A DNA stretch of 64,000 nucleotides from the NCBI RefSeq assembly GCF_035222275.1, contig NC_085885.1, forward strand, positions 1,674,001 through 1,738,000. The letters run 5' to 3'. Of the stretch, positions 12,451 to 22,500 are shown piece after piece (positions within the stretch are counted from its first letter, which is position 1; the number at the start of each line of letters is the position of its first letter). Below the pieces are notes generated by a model. It was not told where the DNA came from, did not search any database, and worked only from the letters and a program-made list of their open reading frames with translations. Origin of the DNA: Podospora bellae-mahoneyi. Lineage: Eukaryota; Ascomycota; Sordariomycetes; Sordariales; Podosporaceae. A program made the translations under genes and the position numbers.

Positions 12451-13277
12451 AAAAAATATAAAGAAAATTAAATATAAATAATATTACGTACCTTAATTAT
12501 TTTAAAAAGTAAAAAGTATATTATTAATAGTATTTTAGGTAATTAAAAAGGAAGGACCGGCCGTATTAAAATTAAAAAAAAGTTTAAATAATTATTCGAA
12601 GCCTAAAGAAGGGTTTAAAAAAAAAAGGTTAGAGGGTACGGTAGTAGGAAACTTTATTATATAACGATTCGAAAGATCTAGAGAAGCGGGGGCCGGAAAA
12701 GAAAAAGTATTATTAAACGATAAAGTAATTAGCGCGGTTTTCTCCCGCTTAACGCGCTTTAATTTTTTTATATTATTAAGGTTACGAGAGATAGCTATAG
12801 CTATTTACTTAAACTATAATTATTTCTATAAGTATAGGTAATTAATTTTTTAATTTAAAGTAATATATTAAAACTCGGCTTTTATTATTTCTATCTTTAA
12901 TTAATTATATTAGGAAATAATTTTACGGAGCTATTAAATAAATAATCTATAAGCGTTATAAAGGGACTAGTTATACTATATATAAGTAACGTAACGCTCG
13001 GAAATTAAAGGAAAAATCTTATAAAAAAAGCTACGTTTTTTATGAAAAAAATAAATATATTTTATAATAGTAATAAACTATAAAACTATAGTAAGTAATT
13101 TATTACGATTTACTATTTTTATATACGGAGGTTTAATACCCGATTACGTTTTATTTATATAGTTAAATATATTAAAGCGTAAAAAATAGGGGAAAAAGGA
13201 GGAAAATTTATAAATATTAATAAACGAAGGAAAGTAAGTTAGGCCGACGGGACTTCGGCCTAGGAGGGGGAGCGTTA

Positions 13278-13661
13278 TATTACGGCTTAATACCTAGTAG
13301 GGCGCAGGCGTACTACGGATTAATTATTAATATAGGATTACGGACTAATTAAGGTAGGATTATTAAAATCGAGGATCGATCTAAAGGAGTTAACCCTAGA
13401 GGAATAGTATCGATAGGATCGAGGGTCGAGTTTATCGATCCAGGATAACACTAGGCTTAGTATAGGGTATATATATACAGAGGAACTAGCTAATATAGAT
13501 AGATAGTTCCGTAGTATGCAATTTAAGCTTATATTCACGGTATCTAGTGTTTATATTGAGACATCTTGTTGTACACTGTTTAGCTGTACCGAACCAGGAT
13601 TATTCAGAAGTAGCCTTCAACCGGTATCCCTTTCAGAGGTTCTGGATAGGGGTTCGTCATA
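13278..13661 (+). repeat. 3' LTR of element A
   Basis: 384 bp, the same length as the 5' LTR. The first 250 bp are RIP-altered (the TGTCAC start has become TATTAC) and the last 120 bp are essentially unmutated, ending GGGGTTCGTCATA, followed by AGTAT. Confidence 0.9.
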
Positions 13662-15160
13662 AGTATATACTATATAGATATTAATATATTTTTTAATAAT
13701 TTCGCGATTCTAATATTAATAACTTTTTTACTTTTTTTATATTTTTTTTAGCTCTTATATACGAGCTTTATAGGCTATAATATATCCTATAAAATAATAA
13801 ATCTATATTTATTATATTACTTTTCCGGTATTATTTATTTAATAGGTCTTTACGTAAAATTATTATCCCTAATAATTTCTATAATAATTTCTATAATAAT
13901 CCGTACTAATTAATTCTATAATACTTATATTTAAAAATCTCTTCCTTATACTTTACCTTTAGCTTTTCTATTACTTTTTATAGCTCCTAAAACTTTATTT
14001 CTTTTTATTTAGCGTATTAATTAAAGTCTTTCTTTAATCTTACTACTCCGCTTTATTAATACTTAATAATTATTACTTTTATAACCCTCGGTCCTTTTAA
14101 TATAGTAATTACTACGATTTTTTTTAATTAAATCGTTGAAGTACCTAATAATCCTTCTTAAAATATTTTACTTTACTATAATTAAAATATTTAAAATTAT
14201 TTTTACTTTAGCTTTAGCCTTATAGCTTTTATTATTATATAATATTAACGTTTATTAATCCTAAATATATAATACCGGAGTAATTAATATTAAAATATCG
14301 TATTTTACGCTTATCGTTAAAACGGTTATTATTAAAATACCCTTTATTACTATAGTAATCTTTATTATTACTTCTCTTTTTCGTACGACGCTAGAATTAT
14401 TAATTATCGATCTATATAGCTATAGCGATATACTTATCGATAGTATTAAGCCTCGACTCTTTATATAACTTATCCTTTACCTCTTCCTTAAAGTTATTAT
14501 AGAAAAGGTATATTAATTTTTTATCGTTAATAGTGTTATATAAATTATTAATTTTAAATAGAGCTATATAATTAGCCGCTAAATACGTTTAACGTAGGTT
14601 TATAAGCTTCTTTTACGCGCGCTTTACTTTATTATATTTCTTAAATACTTTTTTAAGTTTAGTTTTAAAGATACGGTAGTTCTCGAAATATTTTATAGTA
14701 ATTGTTTCCTAATCGGCCAGCTCTTCCTTATAATAATTATCGAGGATAAGTTTAAATTACGTAAGAGTCTTATCCTTAAGTTTAATAGCCGCGAAAATTA
14801 CTTTCGACTTTTTATTAATAAACTAATTTAAATATTAATAAAAATAAATTTCAAGCTAAATTAAAAACCCTTTAAGCTTTACCTTTCCTCCTTTATAATA
14901 CTCCGGTGCTAGGAACTTAAGTACTACTTTAAATAAGGTTAATATAACGATAATCTACTCCTAAATTTATTAATTTTCGTCCTTAAGTTCTTTAAAGCGC
15001 CGTATAACCTACTCTATAATAGGTCGAGTATTAATAATAGAAAGTCCCTTACTACTTAAGCTAAGCAGAACGTTTCTTATTTAAATATTTTTAGGTCTAG
15101 CTATATAGTAAAAAAACGTTTTTCATTTATCTATAATAAAATTAAAGTAAATATATAACG

Positions 15161-15586
15161 TATAACGGACCCCTATCTAAACCCTTAAAAAGGAATATTA
15201 GTTAAAGGCTATTTTTAAATAATCTTAATTCGGTATAGTTAAATAATATATAATAATAGTTTATTTCGATTGTAATAGTCTAAATACTAGCGATTATTAC
15301 TTATAGTTATATATTATAGAACTATCTATTTATATTAGCCAGTTCCTCCGTATATATAGACCTTATACTAAACTATATTTATTTCTACTTAATGTCCTTA
15401 GTATACTAATTACGACTGCTTGGTCTGCTTAGTGCCCTGATTATACTAAGCACTCCTGCTCAGTTTGCTCAGTGCCCTAAGCGTACTAATCAGTCGTCCC
15501 TTACTGTAATTAGCTCTCTTATACGTTCTTCCGATTAGCCCCTGCTCCCGTGGCCCCACAACCCGTCCTGTACCAGGGTTGTGACA
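15161..15586 (-). repeat. 5' LTR of element B
   Basis: About 426 bp; read on the minus strand it begins TGTCACAACCCTGG and ends with the CGTTATA type of terminus. The outer part (about 15400-15586) is nearly unmutated; the inner part is RIP-altered. Confidence 0.85.
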
Positions 15587-15994
15587 TTAAAGTAATAGGT
15601 AAGACGGACCGTATATAGGGTATAAAATGTATATTTAATCGTTAATAAAATTAATTATAGGAGAAAAGGATAGACTAATAGGAAGTAAATTATTCAAGGT
15701 ATAAAAAATTATAAATGATTTTTAAAAATTATTTATAATCTTCGAAAGTTAATTATAATCTTTATAAGATAAAATAATTTAAAGTTTAGTATTAGGTCTA
15801 TATATATAGAGGAACTAGCTAATATAAATAGAGAATTCCGTAATATATAATATAAGTTATAATTATACTATTTTAGTTATTATAATTAAGATAAGCTATT
15901 TATTATATACTATTTAGCTATACCGAACCAGGAGTGTTTAGAAGTACCTTCAACCAGTATTCCTTTTAGAGGTTCTAGATAGGGGTTCGTTATA
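15587..15994 (+). repeat. LTR C, forward copy
   Basis: About 400 bp matching the reverse complement of 16190-16606 along most of its length, with RIP-type differences. Its first bases abut the end of element B, so the exact start is uncertain. The last 80 bp share the conserved LTR end with types A, B and D. Confidence 0.65.
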
Positions 15995-16189
15995 CTTCGT
16001 CCTTAAGTTCCTCAAAACACTGTATAATTTACTTTATAGTAAGTCGAGTATTAATAGTAATATTAATAGAAGGTCCCTCGCTATTCGTATTAAATAAAAT
16101 GTTTTTTATTTAAATATTTTTAAGTCCGACTATAGTAATAAAAAATACTTTTAATTCATCCGTAATAAAATTAAAGTAGATATATAATA
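15995..16189 (-). repeat. Truncated 5' internal fragment of a B/C-type retroelement
   Basis: These 195 bp align by eye with element B's internal sequence next to its 5' LTR (about 14985-15160), in the same orientation. The fragment therefore is the primer-binding-site end and start of an internal region that was cut off at 15995. Confidence 0.6.
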
Positions 16190-16606
16190 TATAACGAACT
16201 CCTATTTAAAATCTTTAAAAGGGATACTAATTAAAGGTACTTTTAAGTAATTTTAATTCGGTATAACTAAATAATATATAATAATGATTTATTTTACTTG
16301 TAATAATTTAAATACTAACGATTATAATTTATATTATATATTACGGATCTATTTATCCATACTAACTAATTCCTCCGTATATATAAACCTAATACTAAGC
16401 CTTAGATTATTCTATTTTACAAGGATTATAATTAACTCTCGAGGAATGATAAATGATTCTTGGGAATCATTTATGATTCCTTATGCCCTGGATGATCCAC
16501 TTCCTATTAGTCCATCCTTCTCTCCTATAATTGGTTCTGCTAGCGATTAACTGTGTATCTTGTGCCTCACACACGGTCCGTCCTGCCTGTTGGCTTAACT
16601 GTGACA
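16190..16606 (-). repeat. LTR C, reverse copy
   Basis: About 417 bp. Read on the minus strand it starts TGTCACAGTTAAGCC and ends with the CGTTATA type of terminus. Its U3 part differs from types A and B, while the part after the TATA box is related. The outer 200 bp are unmutated. Confidence 0.75.
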
Positions 16607-17469
16607 CTTATAGTTAATATTTATTAGAATTTATATTATGAATTATTAAAATAGTTCCCTAACTTTAATATTAAGTACTATAGATTAATTTACTAAAAGT
16701 ACGATAATTATAAAACACTAAATAGCCCTCTTACAGGCAGAGGTCTCTTCGCTCCGTAAGGCTAATAAGGCACTAAGTAAACGCCGGAAAGCTAAAAAAA
16801 ATACGCGTAAGGCTTAGAGGGTCACTTACTATATAAAACATATACGATTTACTAAATAAAAAGGCTGTGGGTAGAGAAGGAGTGCAAGAAACGTAGTTAG
16901 ATAGTAGTGGTGCAGGGGAGACTCATACGAAGGTTCGGTACTGTAGTGTATGCGGTAAGCCTAGCCATAATATCTGTACGTGCCAGGAGGTTTGTCACAA
17001 CCCTGGTACAGGACGGGTTGTGAGGCCACGGGAGCAGGGGCCAATCGGAAGAACGTATAAGAGAGCCAATCACAGTAAGGGACGACTGATTAGTACGCTC
17101 AGGGCACCGAGCAGACTGAGCAGAGTGCTCAGTATGATCAGGGCACTCAGCAGACCAAGCAGTCGTGATCAGTGTGCCAAGGGCACTGAGCAGAAGTAAA
17201 TACGGCTTGGCACAAGGTCTATATATACGGAGGAACTGGCTGGTGTAGATAGACAGTTCCGCAGTATGCAGTTACAAGTCACAATCGTTGGTATCTAGAC
17301 TGTTGTGATCGAGACAAGCCATTGTTGTACACTGTTTAGCTGTACCGAACCAGGATTGTTCAGAAGTGCCTTCAACCAGTATCCCTTTCAGAGGTTCTGG
17401 ATAGGGGTACGTCATAAGGTTGTAGAAGAGTCTGATTCAGCTGTTTCTGATGTAATTGTAGTAGGTTAA
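16607..17469 (+). pseudogene. Fot1-like transposase, C-terminal part, split by a solo LTR
   Basis: Continuing the transposase frame, this piece reads LLQAEVSSLRKANKALSKRR around 16728-16790, a lysine-rich stretch, then a CCHC zinc knuckle (C-x2-C-x4-H-x4-C) near 16945-16985. It is interrupted at 16993-17416 by solo LTR D. Removing the LTR and one AGGTT copy restores an open frame that ends with acidic and serine residues and TAA at 17467-17469. Some RIP stops lie between 16607 and 16930; the last part is nearly intact. About 100 residues that should join this piece to the N-terminal half are missing. Confidence 0.78.
16993..17416 (+). repeat. Solo LTR D (type B family)
   Basis: 424 bp starting TGTCACAACCCTGG and ending GGGTACGTCATA, flanked by a perfect AGGTT duplication (16988-16992 and 17417-17421). 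No internal sequence remains, so it arose by LTR-LTR recombination. It is essentially free of RIP and interrupts the 3' end of the Fot1-like transposase frame. Its TATA box lies near 17220, followed by the GGAACTG...CAGTTCC inverted repeat. Confidence 0.9.
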
Positions 17470-17515
17470 TAGTATTGGTGTATTACAATTGAGGGTAATT
17501 GTAGTAGGGTGGTGG

Positions 17516-17561
17516 AAAGTGGTCCACTCGCTTATATGGTGCACTCGCTTATAATGTACGT
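17516..17561 (-). repeat. Right terminal inverted repeat of the Fot1-like element
   Basis: Inverted copy of 1241-1286 with one mismatch; the doubled 16-bp motif is kept apart from that mismatch. It is followed by the TA duplication at 17562-17563, after which base composition returns to normal. Confidence 0.92.
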
Positions 17562-17829
17562 TACTTTTCTATATTCAAACTTCAAGCATCTTTCACCCAA
17601 GCTTACAACCTCTCTATAACAGAAAGAATAGACTAGAAGGTATGTAGGGATGTCTCTTACCCTTATCCAGCAAGGGCACAGACCATTCTTCCCTGTCTTC
17701 TTGACCAAGCGTCATCCCTTCTTGAGCCCCTTTTCCACTAAATCAATTTCGACGTTGTAATTCATCCTCCATCCGTGACCCTTCCCTCACCCTAGACGTG
17801 ATCTCGCCCCCCAATGTGTCTTTTCACTC

Positions 17830-18228
17830 GTGTCTCGTGTCGCTGTCAACGGTGACCGGGCTCCAGGGCAGATCCGATGCAAAGCAACGAGCCAAGGCAT
17901 CCACCCTTTAGGAGCTCCTTCTTCTCCTTCTTGCGATTCTTCTTGGCAGACTTTTTGGTGCTGTCCTGGCCGGAAGAGAAAAGGCTGCCAGTGGAAGTTC
18001 TTAGATGGCTTAAAAAGAGCATGCAAAGTGCAAGGGGAGGAAGAGAGCCGACCTTGTCACTTGGGACGCGGACTTTTCGAAAGAGGCAGCATTCTGTCCA
18101 ATTATTGGTGTACACACTGCGACAAGCGATTCACCACAAACTCGAACTATCAGAGACATATCCGAGGCACCGCACTGTGTAAAGCAGCTGGCGCGCAGGT
18201 CAGAAACCTCGACAAGCATCGTGATTAG
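17830..18228 (+). CDS. Possible C2HC zinc-finger ORF (gene fragment or pseudogene)
   Basis: A 132-codon open frame whose C-terminal part reads YWCTHCDKRFTTNSNYQRH followed by IRGTALC. The spacing C-x2-C-x12-H-x6-C with the aromatic residue three after the second Cys and Y-x2-H is that of a classical zinc finger with a terminal Cys in place of the second His. The N-terminal 90 residues show nothing. It may be a last exon, a fragment of a transcription factor, or chance. Its 3' end runs into a cluster of inverted repeats, which suggests a broken gene. Confidence 0.3.
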   Translation: MSRVAVNGDRAPGQIRCKATSQGIHPLGAPSSPSCDSSWQTFWCCPGRKRKGCQWKFLDGLKRACKVQGEEESRPCHLGRGLFERGSILSNYWCTHCDKRFTTNSNYQRHIRGTALCKAAGAQVRNLDKHRD

Positions 18229-18275
18229 CCATCTGACATAAGAATCATGACGGTGAGAGCTAATCACGCTTTCTA

Positions 18276-18304
18276 ACACTGCGGGGCTGGCAGCCCCGCA
18301 GTGT
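18276..18304. repeat. 14-bp-arm palindrome with 1-nt spacer
   Basis: ACACTGCGGGGCTG, then G, then its exact reverse complement. A second inverted repeat (GTGATTAGC at 18221-18229 and GCTAATCAC at 18259-18267) lies just upstream. Confidence 0.9.
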
Positions 18305-18559
18305 GATGGATTCATAAGTCCGGAAATCATCCCTAGATCTCGACATGCATCACCACCAACAGAGCATCCTTGACCTGCAATCCTCTCCAACGTCCTCTCC
18401 AAGGGTCTCGTCGCGAAGAGGATACCTCTAGGTTTTCTTGGTTTGGGTGTTGGACGAGGAGGAAGGGTTTTGCAGATGCCTCAGTGCTGGGCTGGTGTAT
18501 GTCGGGATCTGGGGGTGTATCTGATTGATTATTGTATTGAGTGAGGTCTCTTATGGATG

Positions 18560-18588
18560 GCCACACTTTTATTCAACTTAAGTGTGGC
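18560..18588. repeat. 9-bp-arm hairpin
   Basis: GCCACACTT at 18560-18568 and AAGTGTGGC at 18580-18588 with an 11-nt loop. No downstream T run or neighbouring gene gives it a role. Confidence 0.8.
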
Positions 18589-19571
18589 TACAAGCTTGAC
18601 TGTGGTGCGAGGCAGCGATGAGCCAACTCAGCCCAGATGGAGACAACCTACGGAAGAGATGAATCCAACACAATCGGTACATGGGACAGCTAGGAAAGAC
18701 TAGCCTTCACTACTATGTTTTCTTTTCTTGTTATCAAATAAAGTTCCTGACTGGCTTCTGTTTCCGACCGTGTGTGGTCGTGGTGTCCCTTAAAATAAAT
18801 AGGTCTCAATGGTGGCATCCATCCAACTGGACATTTCCATCTCTAGCCCAGCCAAGCTTCGAGAAAGGTAAAGTTGTCAAGCTCCTCTCCGTATCCGCCC
18901 TCAACATAAAAGATGTGCAAGCACAAACCAACTCTCCTGCCATCTCCAAGACAGCAAAAGCCCTACCAGCCCCCAACGCAAAAACCACCGGCCCCCTTGT
19001 CTCAAACCCCCTTTCCAGCTAACGTCGACCATTCATGAGTGTCATTTCCGCATTTATTTTCACCCAGCAAGAGTTGTATGTAGTACTAAGATGGTATACG
19101 TGTTCATCTTGCTGCGGGGGTGCTGGAGTTCGAATCTCGGTTCGAGCACTTACCAGTAATATTTGTTGTAAAATCTTCGGGTTTCCGTAGTCAGCTTTGA
19201 GCTAGTGAGCTTTTGGCTTTTTTGCAGGACTGAATTTTTGTCGGAATCATATGAGAATGAATGCCCATGGCCTATTTTCCTTGATGAGAAGATGGGTTTT
19301 CGTGTGGATGGTTAGAGGTAGCGGTGATGATGTGTGGTTGGTTGGTGTTGGTGGTCGAGCACATCAGAGGTTTGGGGTTCTATATCGCACACCACATCCT
19401 CCAGATTGACAATCAGCATCATCCAAACACCGATAGCTTGTCAAAACACATTGTTGAATTTTTCCAAAAAAGAATTGTAACTTTGTTGTTATGATATTCT
19501 CCGCGACCATATATATGTACCATCCTGTCCTATACTATGCTGTTATTTTATTAACTGCCTCTCAATCATCA

Positions 19572-22500
19572 TCAACTGCTCCCCAAAATCCCCTCATACG
19601 CATCCTCCACCTCTCCCGCCAGCTCCAACAAAGCAACAATCACAATCTGATGCACCAAGTTCGGGAGCCTCTCCCTGTGCAACCCAATCCACTCCAGCGG
19701 CGGCGTCGCCTCCCCCATATCCCTCAGCTGCGGCGTCTCAATCACCGGCTCCTCCAACGCCCGGTACTCATACTTGCTCATCGGTACCTGGACCTCCGCC
19801 GTGATCTTCTCCGTCTGCTCACCTTCCCCTTCCTTTCCTTTGCCTTTTGTCTTGTCTTCTGTCACCTTGATGCCCGCTACACTTGGCAGCTCCCTCCCCC
19901 ATGTCTGCGCGAGAGTCTTGGCGTGATTAGCCCACATGCCTCTGATGTAGGAAATCCGGCTGTAGTTCCAGCCGACTTCGACCTTGCCCTCGAAAGCCGA
20001 TTTGAAGATATAGTCTATTTGCTTGGGGGTCGCGATGGCTTGCCAGGTTTGCATCACCGCCTCGACTTGCGGAACCTTGAGGATGGTGCCTCCTCGTGAC
20101 CCAGTAGCGCTATTAACGACATCCTCAACCGAGAGCTCAGAGAGCGTCTTTGGGGAAGTCGTGTTCCGTACACCCGCCAACCCAATCCTCAACTGCCCAA
20201 GCGTCAACCCCAATATCGAATGGATCCTCCCTTCACCTACACTCGCCGCAAACCTTGCCTGAGCATTGAGCGCCTCCATCTTGAACACCTGATGATCCGA
20301 GAACGTGCTGGGGAAAACGCCCAGGTTGACAGCCCTCAACGTCACCACCACATCAGTGTCAAGAGAAATCGGACTCTTGCTCACCGCACTCTCAGGATCA
20401 TTCCTGTGTGGCGACCCTGCTCCCCCATTTTGCGCATTACTCAACCTCTTCACCACCCCTTCCACGCCTTCCACTCGCCTCCGTTTCATGTACCTCTCCA
20501 CCTCCTTCAGCCCAACCTCAAATCCTTCCCTTCTTTCTTTTACTAGTCTCTGAATAGCCTGCCACATCGCCACCCCCTGTGCCGCCGAACTCGTAGTGCC
20601 AAAGACTTGAACTGCTTCTCCGTCAAAGATGGCGACAAGCCTATCACCCGTCCCGTCTTTGCTTCTGCGAACGTTGTACATCAAGAACTCGAGCTGTCTC
20701 ACGTCCGCGACGAGGAAGGCCTGGTAGTCAAATGCCGCTTTCACTCTCAGTTGGCTGAACCCGACCGAAGCTTGAATCATAGGCGTCTCGTTCAACGCTT
20801 GCTCCCGTTGCGGCCACTCAATGCTCGTCCGGAGCTTGAAGTCTTGAAGGGTGACAAACCCAGACATCCTCCCCGTAGACTCAATCCCAATCATCTTGAA
20901 CCCAAGGCAGAGGTTTTGCTCCCAGTCCGACGTCTTTTTGCTAGAAACCCAAAAGTCATTGATCGAAAAGGTCGACTTCCCCAACGCCTGTCCCAAATCA
21001 ACGTTGATCTTCAGTGCCGTGATACTGATACTCGCCGTCCAGGGAAACGCCGCCGTCCGAGCCACCTGCTGATACCGCTGAACAAGATGCCCCTGCGACG
21101 TCTCCGTAGCAAGCTTAGCAATCGGTGAAGAAGCAGCATCCGCCATTGGATTCTCCAGCACCTCCCTCGGTAGCCAAATCTCCCTAAACAGCAAAAAGTC
21201 CTGGAGCTGCTTCGCATTGACCGAGACCTCCATGGGACTGACTTTGAGAATCGCCGAAACTCCGCTCGTGCCACTGACATGCCTACTGTTCAACAGCGAG
21301 AGCACAATCGACTGCACCTTGAAGCTCCCCGTCGGCTCGCGAGAGTAGACATGCTTGACAGAAGCCTGCAGGTTGGTGAACGCGCCCGACAAGGCAAAGA
21401 AGTTCCCGTGGTCGATCGAGCGGACCGTGTTGGCGGTGAAGTAGACATCCTCAAAGCTCGCCGTAGCAGCCACCTGAGCAATAGGATGACAGCTCAGCGA
21501 AAACTCCTGCTTGCAGATCCTCAACCCAAGGTTGAGTTTCATCCGCCCCAACACAGCCGTAGGGTCTGCCGTGAGGATACTATCCTCCTCGACAAGCTTG
21601 ACCTTGGCCGCGATGTTCTCCGCCTGTGACTGCGCAGCACTCGGTTGTTTCTTGCGATCATTCTCCCTGCTGCTAACGACATGCTTGATGCTATTGCTGA
21701 TATCAACAATCAGCGGCACCACCGACGGCGAAAGAATATTCGTCGACGGATCCAACTTCACCTCCGCATGAAGCGACGGATCATCCCTCGCATTATCCCT
21801 ATACTCCACCTTCCACGCCAGCCCAGGAGATCTCAACACGGTGCTCCCCGCTGTTATCCCATCATGACCCTGCCGTGTCCCCGGCCTCACAGCAACCCTC
21901 GTCGCACTCACAATATCATCCGGCGCCTTCTTCCCACTCAAATGCACCACCGCCCCCGCAAAATCGGCATCCACCAGCAACGACTCGATCCTCTTTTTCC
22001 CAAAAATACTACTACCAGTCTTCCTCTCATTCACTTCTTGCGTCCTGTGAGGCGAAACCGGCTCCGAACTACCCATCCTCTTGTTTACAACCGGATTCCA
22101 ATTCTGCGACGCCCTCTGCACATTCCTAAGGCTCAAACTAATCGAATCATTCAGCTTAGCCGCCGGAATAATACACCCACTCGTCAGCCTCAAGTCCAAG
22201 CTCTTCCCAACCGCCTGGAAAGCCAACCTCCTCGCCTCTGCCGTAGAGACATACGCCAGCTTGAAAATAATCTCCGGCAACAATGCCGAATTCGGCGATC
22301 TGACCTTCTTGTCTTGCTGGGCAGGGCTGACCATCTGCAGCTGCAAATTCTCAATCGTCAACCTCGCCGAGTTCCTCGTCCTCGTCCCAAACTCGATCCG
22401 TTCAAGCGACAAAACAAGATCCTCCTTATCATCATCCTCTATCATCTCCAGCTCACCACCACCAACCAACCAAGCAACCAGAATATCCTGCATCTCAAAA

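Larger units (their letters stand above)
6403..13277 (+). pseudogene. gag-pol remnant of element A
   Basis: All frames are broken by RIP stops, but protein blocks are readable across them. Near 7370-7425 is a gag zinc-knuckle remnant (NYSKVRYFKK, from a CxxCGKxGHFKK type). Near 9450-9530 is a reverse transcriptase block FF(V)PKK(D)GSLRL. At 9660-9760 the block resembles YGHFEYLVMPFGLTNAP. Near 10010-10075 is EFLRFMNFYRIFIRKY. At 10355-10590 is RNase H (ETFEE, TDYKNL, INYKKGSEN). Near 11280-11460 is integrase (DTKFISKFW, YYPQINGQTE). Near 11935-12100 is a likely chromodomain. These identities rest on established Ty3/gypsy motifs read through C-to-T damage. 12110-13277 appears non-coding and holds the two tRNA-like segments. 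Confidence 0.85.
6019..13661 (+). mobile_element. Ty3/gypsy LTR retrotransposon A (structurally complete, RIP-inactivated)
   Basis: Two 384-bp direct LTRs (6019-6402 and 13278-13661) flank 6.9 kb of internal DNA. The element is bounded by a perfect 5-bp target duplication AGTAT (6014-6018 and 13662-13666). Internal order is gag zinc knuckle, reverse transcriptase, RNase H, integrase, then a probable chromodomain, the order of Ty3/gypsy chromoviruses. It is inserted within element B. The interior is saturated with RIP changes, whereas the outer ends of both LTRs are much less altered. Confidence 0.92.
2217..15586 (-). mobile_element. Ty3/gypsy-type LTR retroelement B, interrupted by element A
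   Basis: Two direct LTR copies on the minus strand (2217-2637 and 15161-15586) bound an internal region that itself contains element A at 6019-13661. Minus-strand sequence right of A (15160 down to 13667) is gag-like, with a zinc-knuckle remnant near 14110-14190. Sequence left of A continues collinearly with A's own interior: 6013 and downward aligns by eye with A from about 7930. Relative to A, B lacks about 2.3 kb of pol (A about 9060-11340), replaced by an unmutated 0.35 kb island at about 4495-4870. Flanking pentamers are TAAAA (2212-2216) and TTAAA (15587-15591), 4 of 5 identical, so the target duplication is plausible but not exact. RIP has destroyed all frames. Confidence 0.75.
1241..17561 (+). 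mobile_element. Fot1/pogo-like (Tc1-mariner superfamily) DNA transposon, split by nested retroelements
   Basis: The outer boundaries are imperfect 46-bp terminal inverted repeats (45 of 46 match) at 1241-1286 and 17516-17561, flanked on both sides by TA (1239-1240 and 17562-17563), the target duplication of Tc1-mariner elements. Immediately inside the left repeat is a transposase N-terminus with a helix-turn-helix. Inside the right end is the matching C-terminal region with a zinc knuckle. The original element was probably about 2 kb; the other 14 kb are later insertions between 2217 and 17421. Most of the DNA is AT-rich and stop-riddled from RIP, so the element cannot be active. Confidence 0.88.
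17564..19571. other. Gene-poor flank between the transposon nest and csf1
   Basis: Normal base composition returns. I see one zinc-finger ORF (17830-18228) and several hairpins (18221-18267, 18276-18304, 18560-18588). The open frame 18681-19022 has no recognisable motif. From about 19250 on the DNA is probably the 3' flank of csf1. Confidence 0.5.

Noticed and set aside
19081-19155. tRNA-like 3' half (GAGTTCGAATCTC followed by CGAGCAC)
   Set aside because: The T-loop sequence is suggestive, but no 5' segment at the right distance pairs with the acceptor end, and the D and anticodon arms are not convincing.
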